In this document: positions 24,035 through 31,931 of the stretch, piece by piece
Position numbering within the stretch: position 1 is the stretch's first letter
Layout of the letters: every line of letters begins with the position of its first letter
Source of the DNA: a virus
Direction: 5' to 3' (one strand)
Length of the DNA stretch: 64,000 nt
Virus record (IMG/VR): IMGVR_UViG_3300050138_000176
Coordinates: 22,505-86,504 of that record
Position numbers and translations under genes: made by a program
The notes under the pieces: model-generated
Told to the model about the DNA's origin: nothing
What the model saw: only the letters and a program-made list of their open reading frames with translations
The model's database searches: none

Positions 24035-25569
24035 GGTTTCTATCTTTGTTCAGCGGCATAGAAGCAGCGAGTGTAGCCTTCCTGCCGCTCGGTTGGGAAT
24101 GCGTGGCCGTAGCAGAAATTGAAAAGTTTCCGTGCGCCGTGCTCAAGCACCATTATCCAGGAGTTAAGAACTTGGGCGATGTTACAAAGATAACCAAGGA
24201 ACAAATCGAAGCACTGGGGCACATTGACGTGTGCATCTTTGGTTTTCCATGCACAGACTTATCGGTGGCCGGTCAACGAAAAGGATTAAAACATGCAGAT
24301 GGAACTCTTACAAGAAGCGGACTGTTCTTCCCGGCGGCACGAATCGCGGACTGGAGCCGGGCCAGATGGACAGTCGCAGAAAATGTCCCTGGCCTGTTCA
24401 GCATCGATGAAGGACGCGCCTTTGCTACAGTGGTTGGAGAGCTGGCTGGGAACCGCGTTGACGTTCCAAGAGACGGCTGGCGAAATTCCGGTTGTGTGCT
24501 TGGGCCAAAAGGACTTATCGAGTTCACCGTCCTGGACGCGCAATTTTTTGGCCTTGCGCAGCGCCGGCAGCGTGTGTTCATTGTCAGAGATACTGGAAAC
24601 TGGGCTGATAGACCGCCGCTTTTATTTGAGTCCAAAAGCCTGCTCTGGAATTATCCGCCGCGCCGGTCGCCGGGGCAAGGAGCTGTCGGCGGCGTTGCGC
24701 CGAGCATTGGAGCAAGTGGCCGGGGCACAGCCAGGGCCGGGGAGTCCAGAGGACAAGACTGCGTGATCCCCATCAACATGCAGGCTGCCGCGAAGAACGG
24801 CGCCAAGTCGCCGAACGCGCTCGTTGTCGGGCAGCCTGGCGACCCGGCGCACACGGTGAACGCGAGTGACCAACATGCGGTCGCGGTGCCGGAAGCTAAT
24901 GTTGTCGCGCACTCGCTGACCGGTGAAGGCTTCGATGCCAGTGAGGACGGCACAGGTCGCGGCACGCCGCTAATACCGGAGATTGCTGGCACCATGATGT
25001 CGTGCAATGACAGCGGCGGATTTAGTAACAGCGCGGATCATGCGGCGGCAGGCTACATGGTGCCGGAACTGTCGCCGTCACTGCCCGCTGGCGGCAACAA
25101 AACAGGCGGCGACCGGCCACCAGGAACCGACGTGGACACATCCACCTCATTGATACCAGAAATAGTCAGTCAAGCCATGTCAGCCAAGTGGAGCAAGGGG
25201 AGCAGCGGGCCGGCCGGCGACGAGGTCTGCAACCTGGTGCCGGTTTCCGGTGACGCGCCAGTTCAAGTGCAATGGGCCAGCGGCGGCGGCAAGACGGAGA
25301 ATCCAACCATGCAGGCGTTGCGGTCTGGCGCGGAACACAGTTACCAATTTTTAAGAACGGGGATGGCGGTAAGAAGATTATTGCCGGTGGAATGTGAGCG
25401 CCTGATGGGCTTCCCTGACAGATATACAGAGATACCTTGGAACGGTAAACCAGCATCGGAGTGTCCTGACGGAAATCGATATAAAAGTTTGGGTAACAGC
25501 ATGGCGGTCCCAATTATTTCGTGGCTGGGGCAGCGAATCCAAATGGTGATTAACCTGCCTAAAAAATGA
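24031..25569 (+). CDS. dcm: C5-cytosine DNA methyltransferase
   Basis: 512 aa. Motif I FSGIEAAS (N-terminus), motif IV GFPCTDLSVAGQRKG with catalytic Cys74, motif VI AENVPG, motif VIII AQRRQRVF, and motifs IX-X near the C-terminus (RRLLPVECERLMGFPDRY, YKSLGNSMAVPI). Between VIII and IX is a long insert (about residues 215-440) rich in Gly, Ala, Asn and Ser, with AHSLTGEGFDASEDGTGRGTPLIP-type text (typical of phage C5 enzymes) in the target-recognition region. It methylates cytosine in an unknown motif, probably to shield phage DNA from restriction. No cognate nuclease adjoins it. Confidence 0.92.
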   Translation: MRFLSLFSGIEAASVAFLPLGWECVAVAEIEKFPCAVLKHHYPGVKNLGDVTKITKEQIEALGHIDVCIFGFPCTDLSVAGQRKGLKHADGTLTRSGLFFPAARIADWSRARWTVAENVPGLFSIDEGRAFATVVGELAGNRVDVPRDGWRNSGCVLGPKGLIEFTVLDAQFFGLAQRRQRVFIVRDTGNWADRPPLLFESKSLLWNYPPRRSPGQGAVGGVAPSIGASGRGTARAGESRGQDCVIPINMQAAAKNGAKSPNALVVGQPGDPAHTVNASDQHAVAVPEANVVAHSLTGEGFDASEDGTGRGTPLIPEIAGTMMSCNDSGGFSNSADHAAAGYMVPELSPSLPAGGNKTGGDRPPGTDVDTSTSLIPEIVSQAMSAKWSKGSSGPAGDEVCNLVPVSGDAPVQVQWASGGGKTENPTMQALRSGAEHSYQFLRTGMAVRRLLPVECERLMGFPDRYTEIPWNGKPASECPDGNRYKSLGNSMAVPIISWLGQRIQMVINLPKK

Positions 25570-25595
25570 AACCGCCTCCCATCACTGGAAGGCGG
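25561..25595 (-). terminator. Terminator of the minus-strand operon
   Basis: CCGCCT (25572-25577) pairs with AGGCGG (25590-25595). Read on the minus strand, the stem is followed by TTTCATTTTTT, a good intrinsic terminator for the genes at 25617-26459; on the + strand no T-run follows. Confidence 0.65.
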
Positions 25596-25616
25596 CGTGC
25601 TGAACCGGGGCAGGTG

Positions 25617-25937
25617 CTAGGCAGCAGGAGCCGCCGGCGTGTTGGCCGTCACGGCGGCAGCCAATGCTGCGTCGCTGGCGTCCAGCTTGGCCGTCAGGGC
25701 CGCGAGGGCCACCGGGTCGGTGCCAGCGGCTTTAATGGCCGCAGACAGACCTTGGATCAGCGTGATCGCGGATTCTTCCACGGTGGTTGCGTTCGCGACC
25801 GATGCGGTCAATGCGTCGAGTTCTTGGGACATGATGATTTCCTTTCTTTCCAGACGGCACAAGATGGATATAATCTCCCGGTGCCGCTGCTCCTGCCGCG
25901 CCTCGCTGGCGCGGAGGAATTGTTCAATGTCGTTCAC
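25617..25937 (-). CDS. Small coiled-coil phage protein, minus strand
   Basis: 106 aa. The C-terminal part, from MSQELDALTASVANATTVEESAITLIQGL to an Ala-rich ...AAAVTANTPAAP tail, is a very common small phage/prophage protein of unknown function; the ESAI.LI.GL core is diagnostic. The first 35 residues (FLRASEARQEQRHREIISILCRLERKE) form a coiled coil. A shorter start at 25832 (MSQEL...) is possible and has a good AAAGGAAA site. It is the second gene of the only minus-strand operon in this part of the genome. Confidence 0.7.
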   Translation of the reverse strand: MNDIEQFLRASEARQEQRHREIISILCRLERKEIIMSQELDALTASVANATTVEESAITLIQGLSAAIKAAGTDPVALAALTAKLDASDAALAAAVTANTPAAPAA

Positions 25938-25997
25938 GAAGCGAATTTAAAGGTGCCGCCGTCGCAGGTCAAGCCCGGACGGCGGCGCCGTGATGGA

Positions 25998-26459
25998 TTA
26001 GGCTTCAAGCCGGCGGAGTTCCGCCTTGTCTTCCTTGTTGGTCAGCTTGGCCTGTGCAACCGCGTCGGCTTCATTGGCCTTCGTCTTGGCTTCAGGCGAC
26101 AGCGCGGCGTAGGCGCCGGGCTGGCGGCTCGCGTCGTAGCGTTCGGCCACGGTGCGGGTGTCGGCCACCGGGCGGTTGCCGTACGCGCCGAGCGTCGTGT
26201 TGACCCGCTTGCCGTGCTCATCGAAGTCCAGGTCATGCGGCGTGTTGGCGGTGAGCGCCGAGGCGACACGCGACTTGGAGGCGCGAAGGCTGGTGAACAG
26301 GTCGTTCAGGTCCGCCTGCGTGGCCGGGTCGATGCGGCCGGACACGATGTTGTCCACTTCATTCTTGACCGCCGCGATGTAGGAGTCCACGGAGGCGCCG
26401 AGGTCGCGTTTGCACGAGGCGTCGGCCAGGATTTGATTTACCGTCTTTGGGGTGTTCAT
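25998..26459 (-). CDS. Hypothetical helical protein, minus strand
   Basis: 153 aa from MNTPKTVNQ at 26459; ATGs at 26474 and 26513 extend it by 5 or 18 residues. Composition is hydrophilic and helical, with an Asn/Thr loop (VNTTLGAYGNRPVADTRT). No family is recognised. It is transcribed divergently from the frameshifted methylase gene and upstream of the coiled-coil gene on the same strand. Confidence 0.65.
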   Translation of the reverse strand: MNTPKTVNQILADASCKRDLGASVDSYIAAVKNEVDNIVSGRIDPATQADLNDLFTSLRASKSRVASALTANTPHDLDFDEHGKRVNTTLGAYGNRPVADTRTVAERYDASRQPGAYAALSPEAKTKANEADAVAQAKLTNKEDKAELRRLEA

Positions 26460-26589
26460 TGCTTTATCTTTCATTTGTTTGTTTTGCCTCCCGGCACAAC
26501 GACACGGCGTCATGCAGGGTCGGGCAGTGACTTTACAATGGATAACTTACCGTGTTCGGCGCAGTCGCGCTATAAGGTGAAAGCCTAAC
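26460..26589. promoter_or_regulatory. Divergent intergenic region
   Basis: 130 bp between divergent genes. On + a TATAAG (26571-26576) lies 13 bases before the methylase ATG but with a poor -35. On - TTGTAA-17-GCATGA is a weak candidate. ACAACGACAC on the + strand resembles the ACAACGACTA start element. No clear operator palindrome was seen. Confidence 0.35.
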
Positions 26590-26946
26590 ATGAAGCCCTA
26601 CTACGATGACGGCAAAGGAATCCAGATTTACAATGGCGACTGCCGGGATATCCTGCCGCATGTGACCGGGGATTGCTTCCTGACTGACCCGTTCTACGGC
26701 GTAAACGAGTCTGGTGGAAACGCCAACAGAGGCAAGGCCATGTATGCAGGAAACCATTTCCAAGACACGCCAGAGGAAGTGCAAACGATTGTAATTCCAG
26801 TGATAAAGCTGCTGGACTCACGCGGCATTCCCGGAGCGGTGACGCCTGGCAACAGATGTTTAACGCTATACCCCCCCCTCGTGATGTTGGATGTTTCTTC
26901 CAACCATCTGCGGTCGGTGTCGGGCCATGGGGATTTGTCACCGTGA
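26590..26946 (+). CDS. Amino-DNA methyltransferase, N-terminal part (frameshifted)
   Basis: 118 aa. It begins MKPYYDDGKGIQIYNGDCRDILP, the N-terminus of beta-class N4/N6 methylases, with motif IV as TDPFYG (DPPY variant). Codons through TPGNRCLTLYPP are protein-like; then the frame leaves the gene at a run of eight C (26871-26878). One extra C would continue as PPRDVGCFFQPSAVGVGPWGF in the following fragment. The last 25 residues of this frame are therefore probably spurious. The enzyme is inactive unless frameshifting or phase variation restores it. Confidence 0.75.
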   Translation: MKPYYDDGKGIQIYNGDCRDILPHVTGDCFLTDPFYGVNESGGNANRGKAMYAGNHFQDTPEEVQTIVIPVIKLLDSRGIPGAVTPGNRCLTLYPPLVMLDVSSNHLRSVSGHGDLSP

Positions 26947-27245
26947 ACACAATCCTTTTCTACGGCAAGGAACCGCGTGCTGGCAAAGGAAGCAAGCCAA
27001 CCGGCATCATGGTCACAGAGACCGCGCCTCGCGTCGGCCACCCGTGCGCCAAGCCGCCGATGGCTTGGAACTGGCTTCTGGATCGCGTATCGCTTGTCGG
27101 GTGGACTGTGATCGACCCGTTCCTCGGCAGCGGCAGCACGGCGCGGTCGTGCAAAGACCTTGGAAGAAAATGTATAGGAATTGAAATCGAGGAATCCTAT
27201 TGTGAAATAGCTGCGTACCGCCTCCAGCAGGAGGTCTTGCTGTGA
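26856..27245 (+). CDS. Amino-DNA methyltransferase, C-terminal part (frameshifted)
   Basis: 129 aa; the nominal ATG at 26856 overlaps the first fragment. From IPPPRDVGCFF onward it continues the methylase: ILFYGKEP, then CAKPPMAWNWLLDRVS and motif I-like VIDPFLGSGSTARSCKDLGRKCIGIEIEESYCEIA. Together with the upstream fragment it makes one enzyme of about 218 aa, close in size to the intact paralogue at 44931 (212 aa), with which it shares both ends. It overlaps the helicase gene by GTGA. Confidence 0.75.
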   Translation: MFNAIPPPRDVGCFFQPSAVGVGPWGFVTVNTILFYGKEPRAGKGSKPTGIMVTETAPRVGHPCAKPPMAWNWLLDRVSLVGWTVIDPFLGSGSTARSCKDLGRKCIGIEIEESYCEIAAYRLQQEVLL

Positions 27246-28462
27246 CCTCCGCCGCGCCGCTGCTTCCGCCGCCAGTCACCGGCTACGTGCTCCGCGACTA
27301 CCAGCGGCGGGCCTCGGACGCCGGTGTCAGGCACCTGGAATCAGGCACGGAAGGCGGCGGCATCTTGGTTGAACCAACCGGTTGCGGCAAAAGTTTAATT
27401 ATCGCCGACATGGTAGCCAAGTTGCAGGAACCGACCATCGTGTTCCAGCCGAGCGCGGAGATACTGGAGCAGAACGTCGCCAAGTTCCAAAGCTACGGCT
27501 ACAGCCCGACCATCTACTCAGCATCGGCAGGCCGCAAGGAACTGGGCGAGGTTACATTCGCAACCATCGGCAGCGTGTTCAAGAAGCCGGAACTTTTCAG
27601 CCACATTAAAAATGTTATCGTTGACGAGTGCCACCTGACCGATGCCAAAAACGACACCGGCATGTTCACCACGTTCCTGAACTCGATGCCTGGCACCCGG
27701 CTGCTGGGCCTCACCGCGACCCCGTACCGGCTCGCCACAGATGGCTACGGCGGCGCACAACTCAAGTTCCTGACCCGGACACGGCCAAGGATATTTGACA
27801 CCGTGGTTGACGTAACGCAGAACGGAGACCTGTTCCGGGCCGGGCACCTGGCGCGGATCGAGTACAAGGAAGTGGCGACCGGGTTTGATGCCGGACAACT
27901 GCGGCTGAACTCGACCGGGGCCGACTACACCGATGAATCCGTTCAGCGGCATTTCAAGACCCTTCATTTCAGCGACAAGATCGTGCGCTGCGTGACCCGG
28001 CTGCACGAGCTAGGAAGGAAAGGCACTGTGGTGTTCACCCGGTTTGTCGAGGAAGCAACTTATGTGGCGTCCAAGATACCGGGCGCGGCGGTCGTGAGTT
28101 CCGGGACCAAGCGGCAGGAACGGCGGCGGATACTGGAGGCATTTAAGGCGGGAAAGATTACTGTTTTGGCAAATGTTGGAATCGTTTCAATAGGCTTCGA
28201 CTATCCGGCACTGGCTAACGTGGTGCTGGCCGCCCCTACGATGTCCCTGGCCGCCTACTATCAGCGTGTCGGGCGCGTCGTGCGGCCGCACCCGGACAAG
28301 GACTGCGCTTTCGTCGTGGACATGGTTGGATTGGTGAAACGGTTCGGCAAAGTAGAGGACTTGGTCGTCGAGGACGGCGGTAACGGCAAGTGGCACGTCC
28401 GCACCGGAAAGCGGCACCTGACGAATGTGTACTTTGACAAGCAGGAATGGAGGCCGCAATGA
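27242..28462 (+). CDS. DEAD/DEAH-box SF2 helicase
   Basis: 406 aa from a GTG start. Motifs: LRDYQRRASDAG (Q-like), Walker A VEPTGCGKS (about 41-49), motif II VDECH, motif III TATPYR, IV GTVVFTRFVEEA, V ANVGIVSIGFDYP and VI QRVGRVVRPH. The second RecA-like domain is complete, so this is an active SF2 enzyme of the phage type found beside DnaB-type replication genes. It overlaps the PD-(D/E)XK nuclease gene by ATGA, which suggests joint action in end processing. Confidence 0.92.
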   Translation: MTSAAPLLPPPVTGYVLRDYQRRASDAGVRHLESGTEGGGILVEPTGCGKSLIIADMVAKLQEPTIVFQPSAEILEQNVAKFQSYGYSPTIYSASAGRKELGEVTFATIGSVFKKPELFSHIKNVIVDECHLTDAKNDTGMFTTFLNSMPGTRLLGLTATPYRLATDGYGGAQLKFLTRTRPRIFDTVVDVTQNGDLFRAGHLARIEYKEVATGFDAGQLRLNSTGADYTDESVQRHFKTLHFSDKIVRCVTRLHELGRKGTVVFTRFVEEATYVASKIPGAAVVSSGTKRQERRRILEAFKAGKITVLANVGIVSIGFDYPALANVVLAAPTMSLAAYYQRVGRVVRPHPDKDCAFVVDMVGLVKRFGKVEDLVVEDGGNGKWHVRTGKRHLTNVYFDKQEWRPQ

Positions 28463-29154
28463 AGCGCACTGTCACGCTCCACGAAGCCACGCACATCTAC
28501 ACGGACGACCTCGGTCGCCGCTACCAGAGCGTCGGCTCCCTGGTCAAGAGGTTTGTGCCGCCGTTCGACCCGGATGGAACCATCGTGGAACGGTACGCGG
28601 CCAAGCACGGGCGCACCGTGGCGTCCGTGGCTGCTGACTGGAAGGAGGAAGGCCGTGTTGCCAATGCGTTCGGCCACTGCGTCCATCGAGCCATCCAGAT
28701 GTGGGCGCAGACCGGGATCGAGAACGGTCAGGCGACCGCAGAAGTTCAATCGCTGGTCAAGGTGCTGCCGCACAAATGGACATATTTCTCCGAACGAATC
28801 CTATTCAACGAGAACGCTCTGCTCGCCGGCACCGCCGACCTGCTGGACTGGGACGCCGGCCGCCGCACCGTGGACATCTTCGACTTCAAAACGAACAAGA
28901 AGCTCGTGAAGATCAACGACTGGGATCGTTACCTGCTGCCGCCGCTCGACCAGATGCCGGATAACAACTGGTCGCACTATTGCCTCCAGCTCAATCTCTA
29001 CCGCTGGCTCCTGGAGCGGCGCGGCGTCACCGTGCCGAGCATGACCCTGCTGTGGCTGAACCGGGCCACAAGCCGCTGGGAACCGCACCTGGTGCCGCGA
29101 CTGGAGCCGGAGACCGAGATGATGATTGCAACGCTGCGTAAAAATAATGCTTGA
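28459..29154 (+). CDS. PD-(D/E)XK nuclease (RecB/Cas4-like)
   Basis: 231 aa from the ATG at 28459. Key residues are present: H in FGHCVHRAI, E in SERILF, D in GTADLLDW, the D.K pair in DIFDFKTNKK and QLNLYRW (QxxxY). These define the RecB-type PD-(D/E)XK fold used by phage exonucleases. Coupled with the SF2 helicase upstream it could provide the end-resection activity for the SMC/SSB recombination set. Confidence 0.85.
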   Translation: MKRTVTLHEATHIYTDDLGRRYQSVGSLVKRFVPPFDPDGTIVERYAAKHGRTVASVAADWKEEGRVANAFGHCVHRAIQMWAQTGIENGQATAEVQSLVKVLPHKWTYFSERILFNENALLAGTADLLDWDAGRRTVDIFDFKTNKKLVKINDWDRYLLPPLDQMPDNNWSHYCLQLNLYRWLLERRGVTVPSMTLLWLNRATSRWEPHLVPRLEPETEMMIATLRKNNA

Positions 29155-29179
29155 ACCGGCGGCCGGCAGCCGGTAGCTT
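29151..29179 (+). promoter_or_regulatory. Putative promoter of structured leader
   Basis: TTGAAC (29151-29156), 17 bases, TAGCTT (29174-29179). It overlaps the nuclease stop codon and would start transcription near 29186, at the beginning of the structured region. Confidence 0.5.
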
Positions 29180-29185
29180 GGCGGC

Positions 29186-29372
29186 GTGGCTGATGCCATA
29201 GCCGAATGGAAAGCGGCTTGTCGAATTGTAAATTGTATGTTAAATTGTAACAATGACGCCCGTGCGGGCGGCTCGGAACTGGTCGGCAGAGTCGGCGCTT
29301 ACATACCGCTTACTTTCCTTTCCAACTCCGGGACCGAGCCTCTCGCACGGGCGTTTTTATTAAGGAGATAGA
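29186..29372 (+). ncRNA. Structured leader with long-range stem and T-run
   Basis: About 187 bases between the nuclease and GIY-YIG genes. Local hairpins: AGCCG/CGGCT near 29201-29219 and an AT-rich ATTGT/ACAAT hairpin near 29225-29254. A long-range stem pairs 29257-29266 (CGCCCGTGCG) with 29344-29353 and 29270-29276 with 29334-29340, and then TTTTT (29354-29358). This looks like an attenuator or regulatory RNA. A 61-aa frame from a GTG at 29186 covers the same bases and cannot be excluded. Confidence 0.5.
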
Positions 29373-29927
29373 ATGATAAATAAAAACATCATGGAAATTG
29401 CCAAATCACCAGTATGTTCAATTCTTATTGCAACCATGCATGATAACGGATGGTCATTAACCGACACACTCGACGCCTTGCAACATTGCCACAATAACGT
29501 GGACGAATGTGCTATCGCTGCGTTCCAATTAAACGAGAATAAGCCAGGTCTGTGGCGCGGTCTTCATTTTCCATTATTCGTGCAAAAGCATATATCCATT
29601 CCAGAAGTGGTCGCGCAGGCAGTAAGACAAGACACAAAATATCTTACCATTGAACCAACTGCTAAAACGGCCAAACCCAGCCGTGAAGGGTTCATCTACC
29701 TCATGGCAAACTACCGCAATGGATACACTAAAATTGGCTGGTCGCTAAACCCAGTTGTGCGCGAAGCTACACTGCAAGCGGAGGACCCAGACATGATTCT
29801 ATTTCGCCAGTGGCGAGGCACAAAGGAGGATGAAAGAGACTTGCATGGATATTTTGGTGATAAACATAAACGAGGAGAATGGTTCTCTCTCGATTTTAAT
29901 GACTTACAACGATTGGAGGCCGCATGA
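29373..29927 (+). CDS. GIY-YIG (T5orf172/MUG113-like) protein
   Basis: 184 aa. The C-terminal 85 residues carry the T5orf172-type GIY-YIG pattern: GFIYLMANYRNGYTKIGWSLNPVVREATL, then DERDLHGYF...RGEWFSL. The N-terminal 90 residues are a helical domain of unknown role. It uses more A+T than neighbours and follows the structured leader, with AAGGAGATAG as ribosome-binding site. Likely a mobile or DNA-interacting nuclease; the target is unknown. Confidence 0.75.
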   Translation: MINKNIMEIAKSPVCSILIATMHDNGWSLTDTLDALQHCHNNVDECAIAAFQLNENKPGLWRGLHFPLFVQKHISIPEVVAQAVRQDTKYLTIEPTAKTAKPSREGFIYLMANYRNGYTKIGWSLNPVVREATLQAEDPDMILFRQWRGTKEDERDLHGYFGDKHKRGEWFSLDFNDLQRLEAA

Positions 29928-30721
29928 GCGAGCAAACCATCTACGTCCAGAAGGAAAAGACAGACCCGTTCGCCAGGGTTCCGAAGGAGATGCTGGACTG
30001 CAAAGAGATATCTTGGAAGGCGAAAGGCATCTTGAGCTACCTCCTAAGCAAGCCGAAAGACTGGAAGCTGCGCGTGTCGGATATCTGCAACCACGGGCCG
30101 GAAGGGTCAGCCGCCGTGCGGGCCGCGCTGGCGGAATTGCGCTCCATCGGCTACGCTGACCTGGAGCGAAAGCTAGAAAAAGGCAAGGTGGTGGAGTGGG
30201 TCTGGAAAGTGTGTGACAGCCCTATTTTCATTGATGAGCAGCCAGATGGTGATTTCCCACATCTGGCTAATTCAGATGTGGCTGAACCAGATCTGGAAAA
30301 TCGCGACCATACTAAGACTAATAATACTAAGAAAGAGGTTACAAAGAAAGAAGGGAGCTGCGCTGCGCCTCCAGAGGTTGAGTATTGGAATGGAAAAGGT
30401 GTGCTGCCAAAGATTATCAAATGGGATGGATCGCGCTTCAAGAAGTTGCTATCCAGACGCAAGGATTCATTCTTCATGGAGAATTGGCAGGCCGCGATTG
30501 ATAGAATATGCCAATCGAAATTTTGCCTTGGACAAGTTAAGAGCGATAGGGATTGGGTGGCAGATTTTGATTGGTTCCTTAAATATGAATCATTCGTGAA
30601 AATTATGGAAGGCAGGTATGATGATAAGAAATCAAAACTCGACAACCATGGCCTCAATCTCGACTGGGGAAAGCCGATGCGCGACCCGGACCCGGCAGAG
30701 CGCAAGGAGGAATCGCAATGA
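29924..30721 (+). CDS. Replication protein with N-terminal winged helix
   Basis: 265 aa. The N-terminal 90 residues (FARVPKEMLDCKEISWKAKGILSYLLSKPKDWKLRVSDICNHGPEG...) are the winged helix of phage replication-initiator proteins; a polar linker and a C-terminal domain with WDGSRFKKLL, WVADFDWFLKYESFVKIMEGRY follow. The latter resembles the part of DnaD/O-like proteins that contacts a helicase loader. The next gene is a DnaC-like loader, joined by an ATGA overlap, so this is probably the origin-binding or primosome protein. Confidence 0.8.
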   Translation: MSEQTIYVQKEKTDPFARVPKEMLDCKEISWKAKGILSYLLSKPKDWKLRVSDICNHGPEGSAAVRAALAELRSIGYADLERKLEKGKVVEWVWKVCDSPIFIDEQPDGDFPHLANSDVAEPDLENRDHTKTNNTKKEVTKKEGSCAAPPEVEYWNGKGVLPKIIKWDGSRFKKLLSRRKDSFFMENWQAAIDRICQSKFCLGQVKSDRDWVADFDWFLKYESFVKIMEGRYDDKKSKLDNHGLNLDWGKPMRDPDPAERKEESQ

Positions 30722-31389
30722 GTTCCGAGGTCTGCAAGGTATGCCAGTTCCGCTTCGAGGCGCCGGAGCCAGTGGAGTTCGCCGGGCGCAAGTTCGGGAT
30801 GACAACCTGCCCGTCATGCCGGCAGGCGTCAATCGATGAGACGGCGGCCAAGGATGCCGCAGTCAAGCGGCAGCGGGCGGTGGAGGCGTGGGGCCGGCAA
30901 TGCCCTGCCCTGTTCCAGGCAACCGACCCGGCGCGGCTCAATCAGAAGATGCTGGCGAAAGTCATGGCGTGGCAGTTCGGTCCGAAAGGATTGCTGGTGT
31001 CCGGGCCGAGTGACCGTGGCAAGACGCGGGCCATGTTCCTGCTGCTGCGGCGGCTGGCCGTGGACGAGTTGCGCGATGTCGTGGTGTTTCACGACAATGA
31101 GTTCGCACACCAGTGCGCCAGGGCGTTCGGCGACCAGACCGGCGAGGCGTGGGTGGAGAAGATATGCAAGGCGTCGGTGGTGTTCTTTGACGACATTGGG
31201 AAGTTCAAGCTGACCGAGCGCGTGGAGTCCGAGCTGTTCGGGATCGTGGCGTCGCGCACGGCGTGGATGCGACCGACGCTGTGGACGACGAATTTCAAAG
31301 GCGAGGAGCTTGCTTCCAAGCTGTCGCCGGATCGCGGTGTGCCGCTGGTGCGAAGGCTCAAGGAATTCTGCGAAGGAATAGAAGTATGA
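30718..31389 (+). CDS. DnaC-like helicase loader ATPase
   Basis: 223 aa. An N-terminal zinc site (CKVC ... CPSC, residues 5-39) is followed by an AAA+ domain with Walker A GPSDRGKTRA (about 97-106), Walker B VVFFDDIGK, and sensor LWTTNFKG. This is the phage DnaC/DnaI arrangement; it should load the DnaB helicase encoded at 32956 with help from the upstream replication protein. Walker A has D where an aromatic or G is common. Confidence 0.88.
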   Translation: MSSEVCKVCQFRFEAPEPVEFAGRKFGMTTCPSCRQASIDETAAKDAAVKRQRAVEAWGRQCPALFQATDPARLNQKMLAKVMAWQFGPKGLLVSGPSDRGKTRAMFLLLRRLAVDELRDVVVFHDNEFAHQCARAFGDQTGEAWVEKICKASVVFFDDIGKFKLTERVESELFGIVASRTAWMRPTLWTTNFKGEELASKLSPDRGVPLVRRLKEFCEGIEV

Positions 31390-31931
31390 GCTGCCAGCCC
31401 ATCCACCTGGTCGCCAAGCCGCAGGTCGGCTCGTTCTACCTGGTGCCGTGCTACCTGCGCGCTGACCACGGCATCAATGCGTGGTGGCCGGTCGCCGGGC
31501 CGAGGCATGAGGATGCGGATATTGGATTCCGTGAGGAGCACTACCATCTCGACGCGAGGTTCATGTCTTCGGCAATGTGGGAGGCGATGTCAGTCCATAG
31601 TGAACCTGTGATAAATGGGGAGCGATTCCGATTGTCACGAGTGACGATCAATGTGACGCCGGACATGATACAGCACCGCTGCATGAGGATGAACCGGCAG
31701 ATGCCGGACTTCCCGGCAAGAATGACCGATGGTAAAATATCAGGTATCTGCACCACTCTGGAAAAGCAGTTCACCGACGTGCGCATGAAGTGCATGACCT
31801 GTCCGCACCGTGGCATGCCGCTGACCGGGCTGCCGGTACGCCCTGACGGCACCGTGGTCTGCAACGGGCACGGCCTCAAGTGGCACCTGGCTACCGGCGT
31901 CATGGTGTCGCGCAAGGGGGACAGGGAGTGA
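31386..31931 (+). CDS. Rieske-like [2Fe-2S] motif protein
   Basis: 181 aa from the ATG at 31386. Near the C-terminus it has C139-P-H141-R-G, 17 residues, then C159-N-G-H162-G-L-K-W: the CxH...CxxH ligand set of Rieske iron-sulfur domains, with the usual following Gly. The first 130 residues contain WWPVAGPRHEDADIGF and HLDARF and are not a known oxygenase. Whether it binds a cluster or zinc is unknown. It sits between the helicase loader and a methylase, overlapping both, so a role in replication or DNA modification is suggested. Confidence 0.7.
   Translation: MSCQPIHLVAKPQVGSFYLVPCYLRADHGINAWWPVAGPRHEDADIGFREEHYHLDARFMSSAMWEAMSVHSEPVINGERFRLSRVTINVTPDMIQHRCMRMNRQMPDFPARMTDGKISGICTTLEKQFTDVRMKCMTCPHRGMPLTGLPVRPDGTVVCNGHGLKWHLATGVMVSRKGDRE

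Noticed and set aside
25566-26588. 340-codon + frame opposite the minus-strand island
   Set aside because: It is antisense to two genes of which one is a well-known small phage protein; Arg/Gly-rich shadow.
29186-29256. tRNA-like stretch (D-arm-like AGCCGAATGG...CGGCT and a GTA in a T-rich loop)
   Set aside because: The anticodon stem has only three pairs and there is no T-arm or acceptor stem, so a tRNA is not supported.
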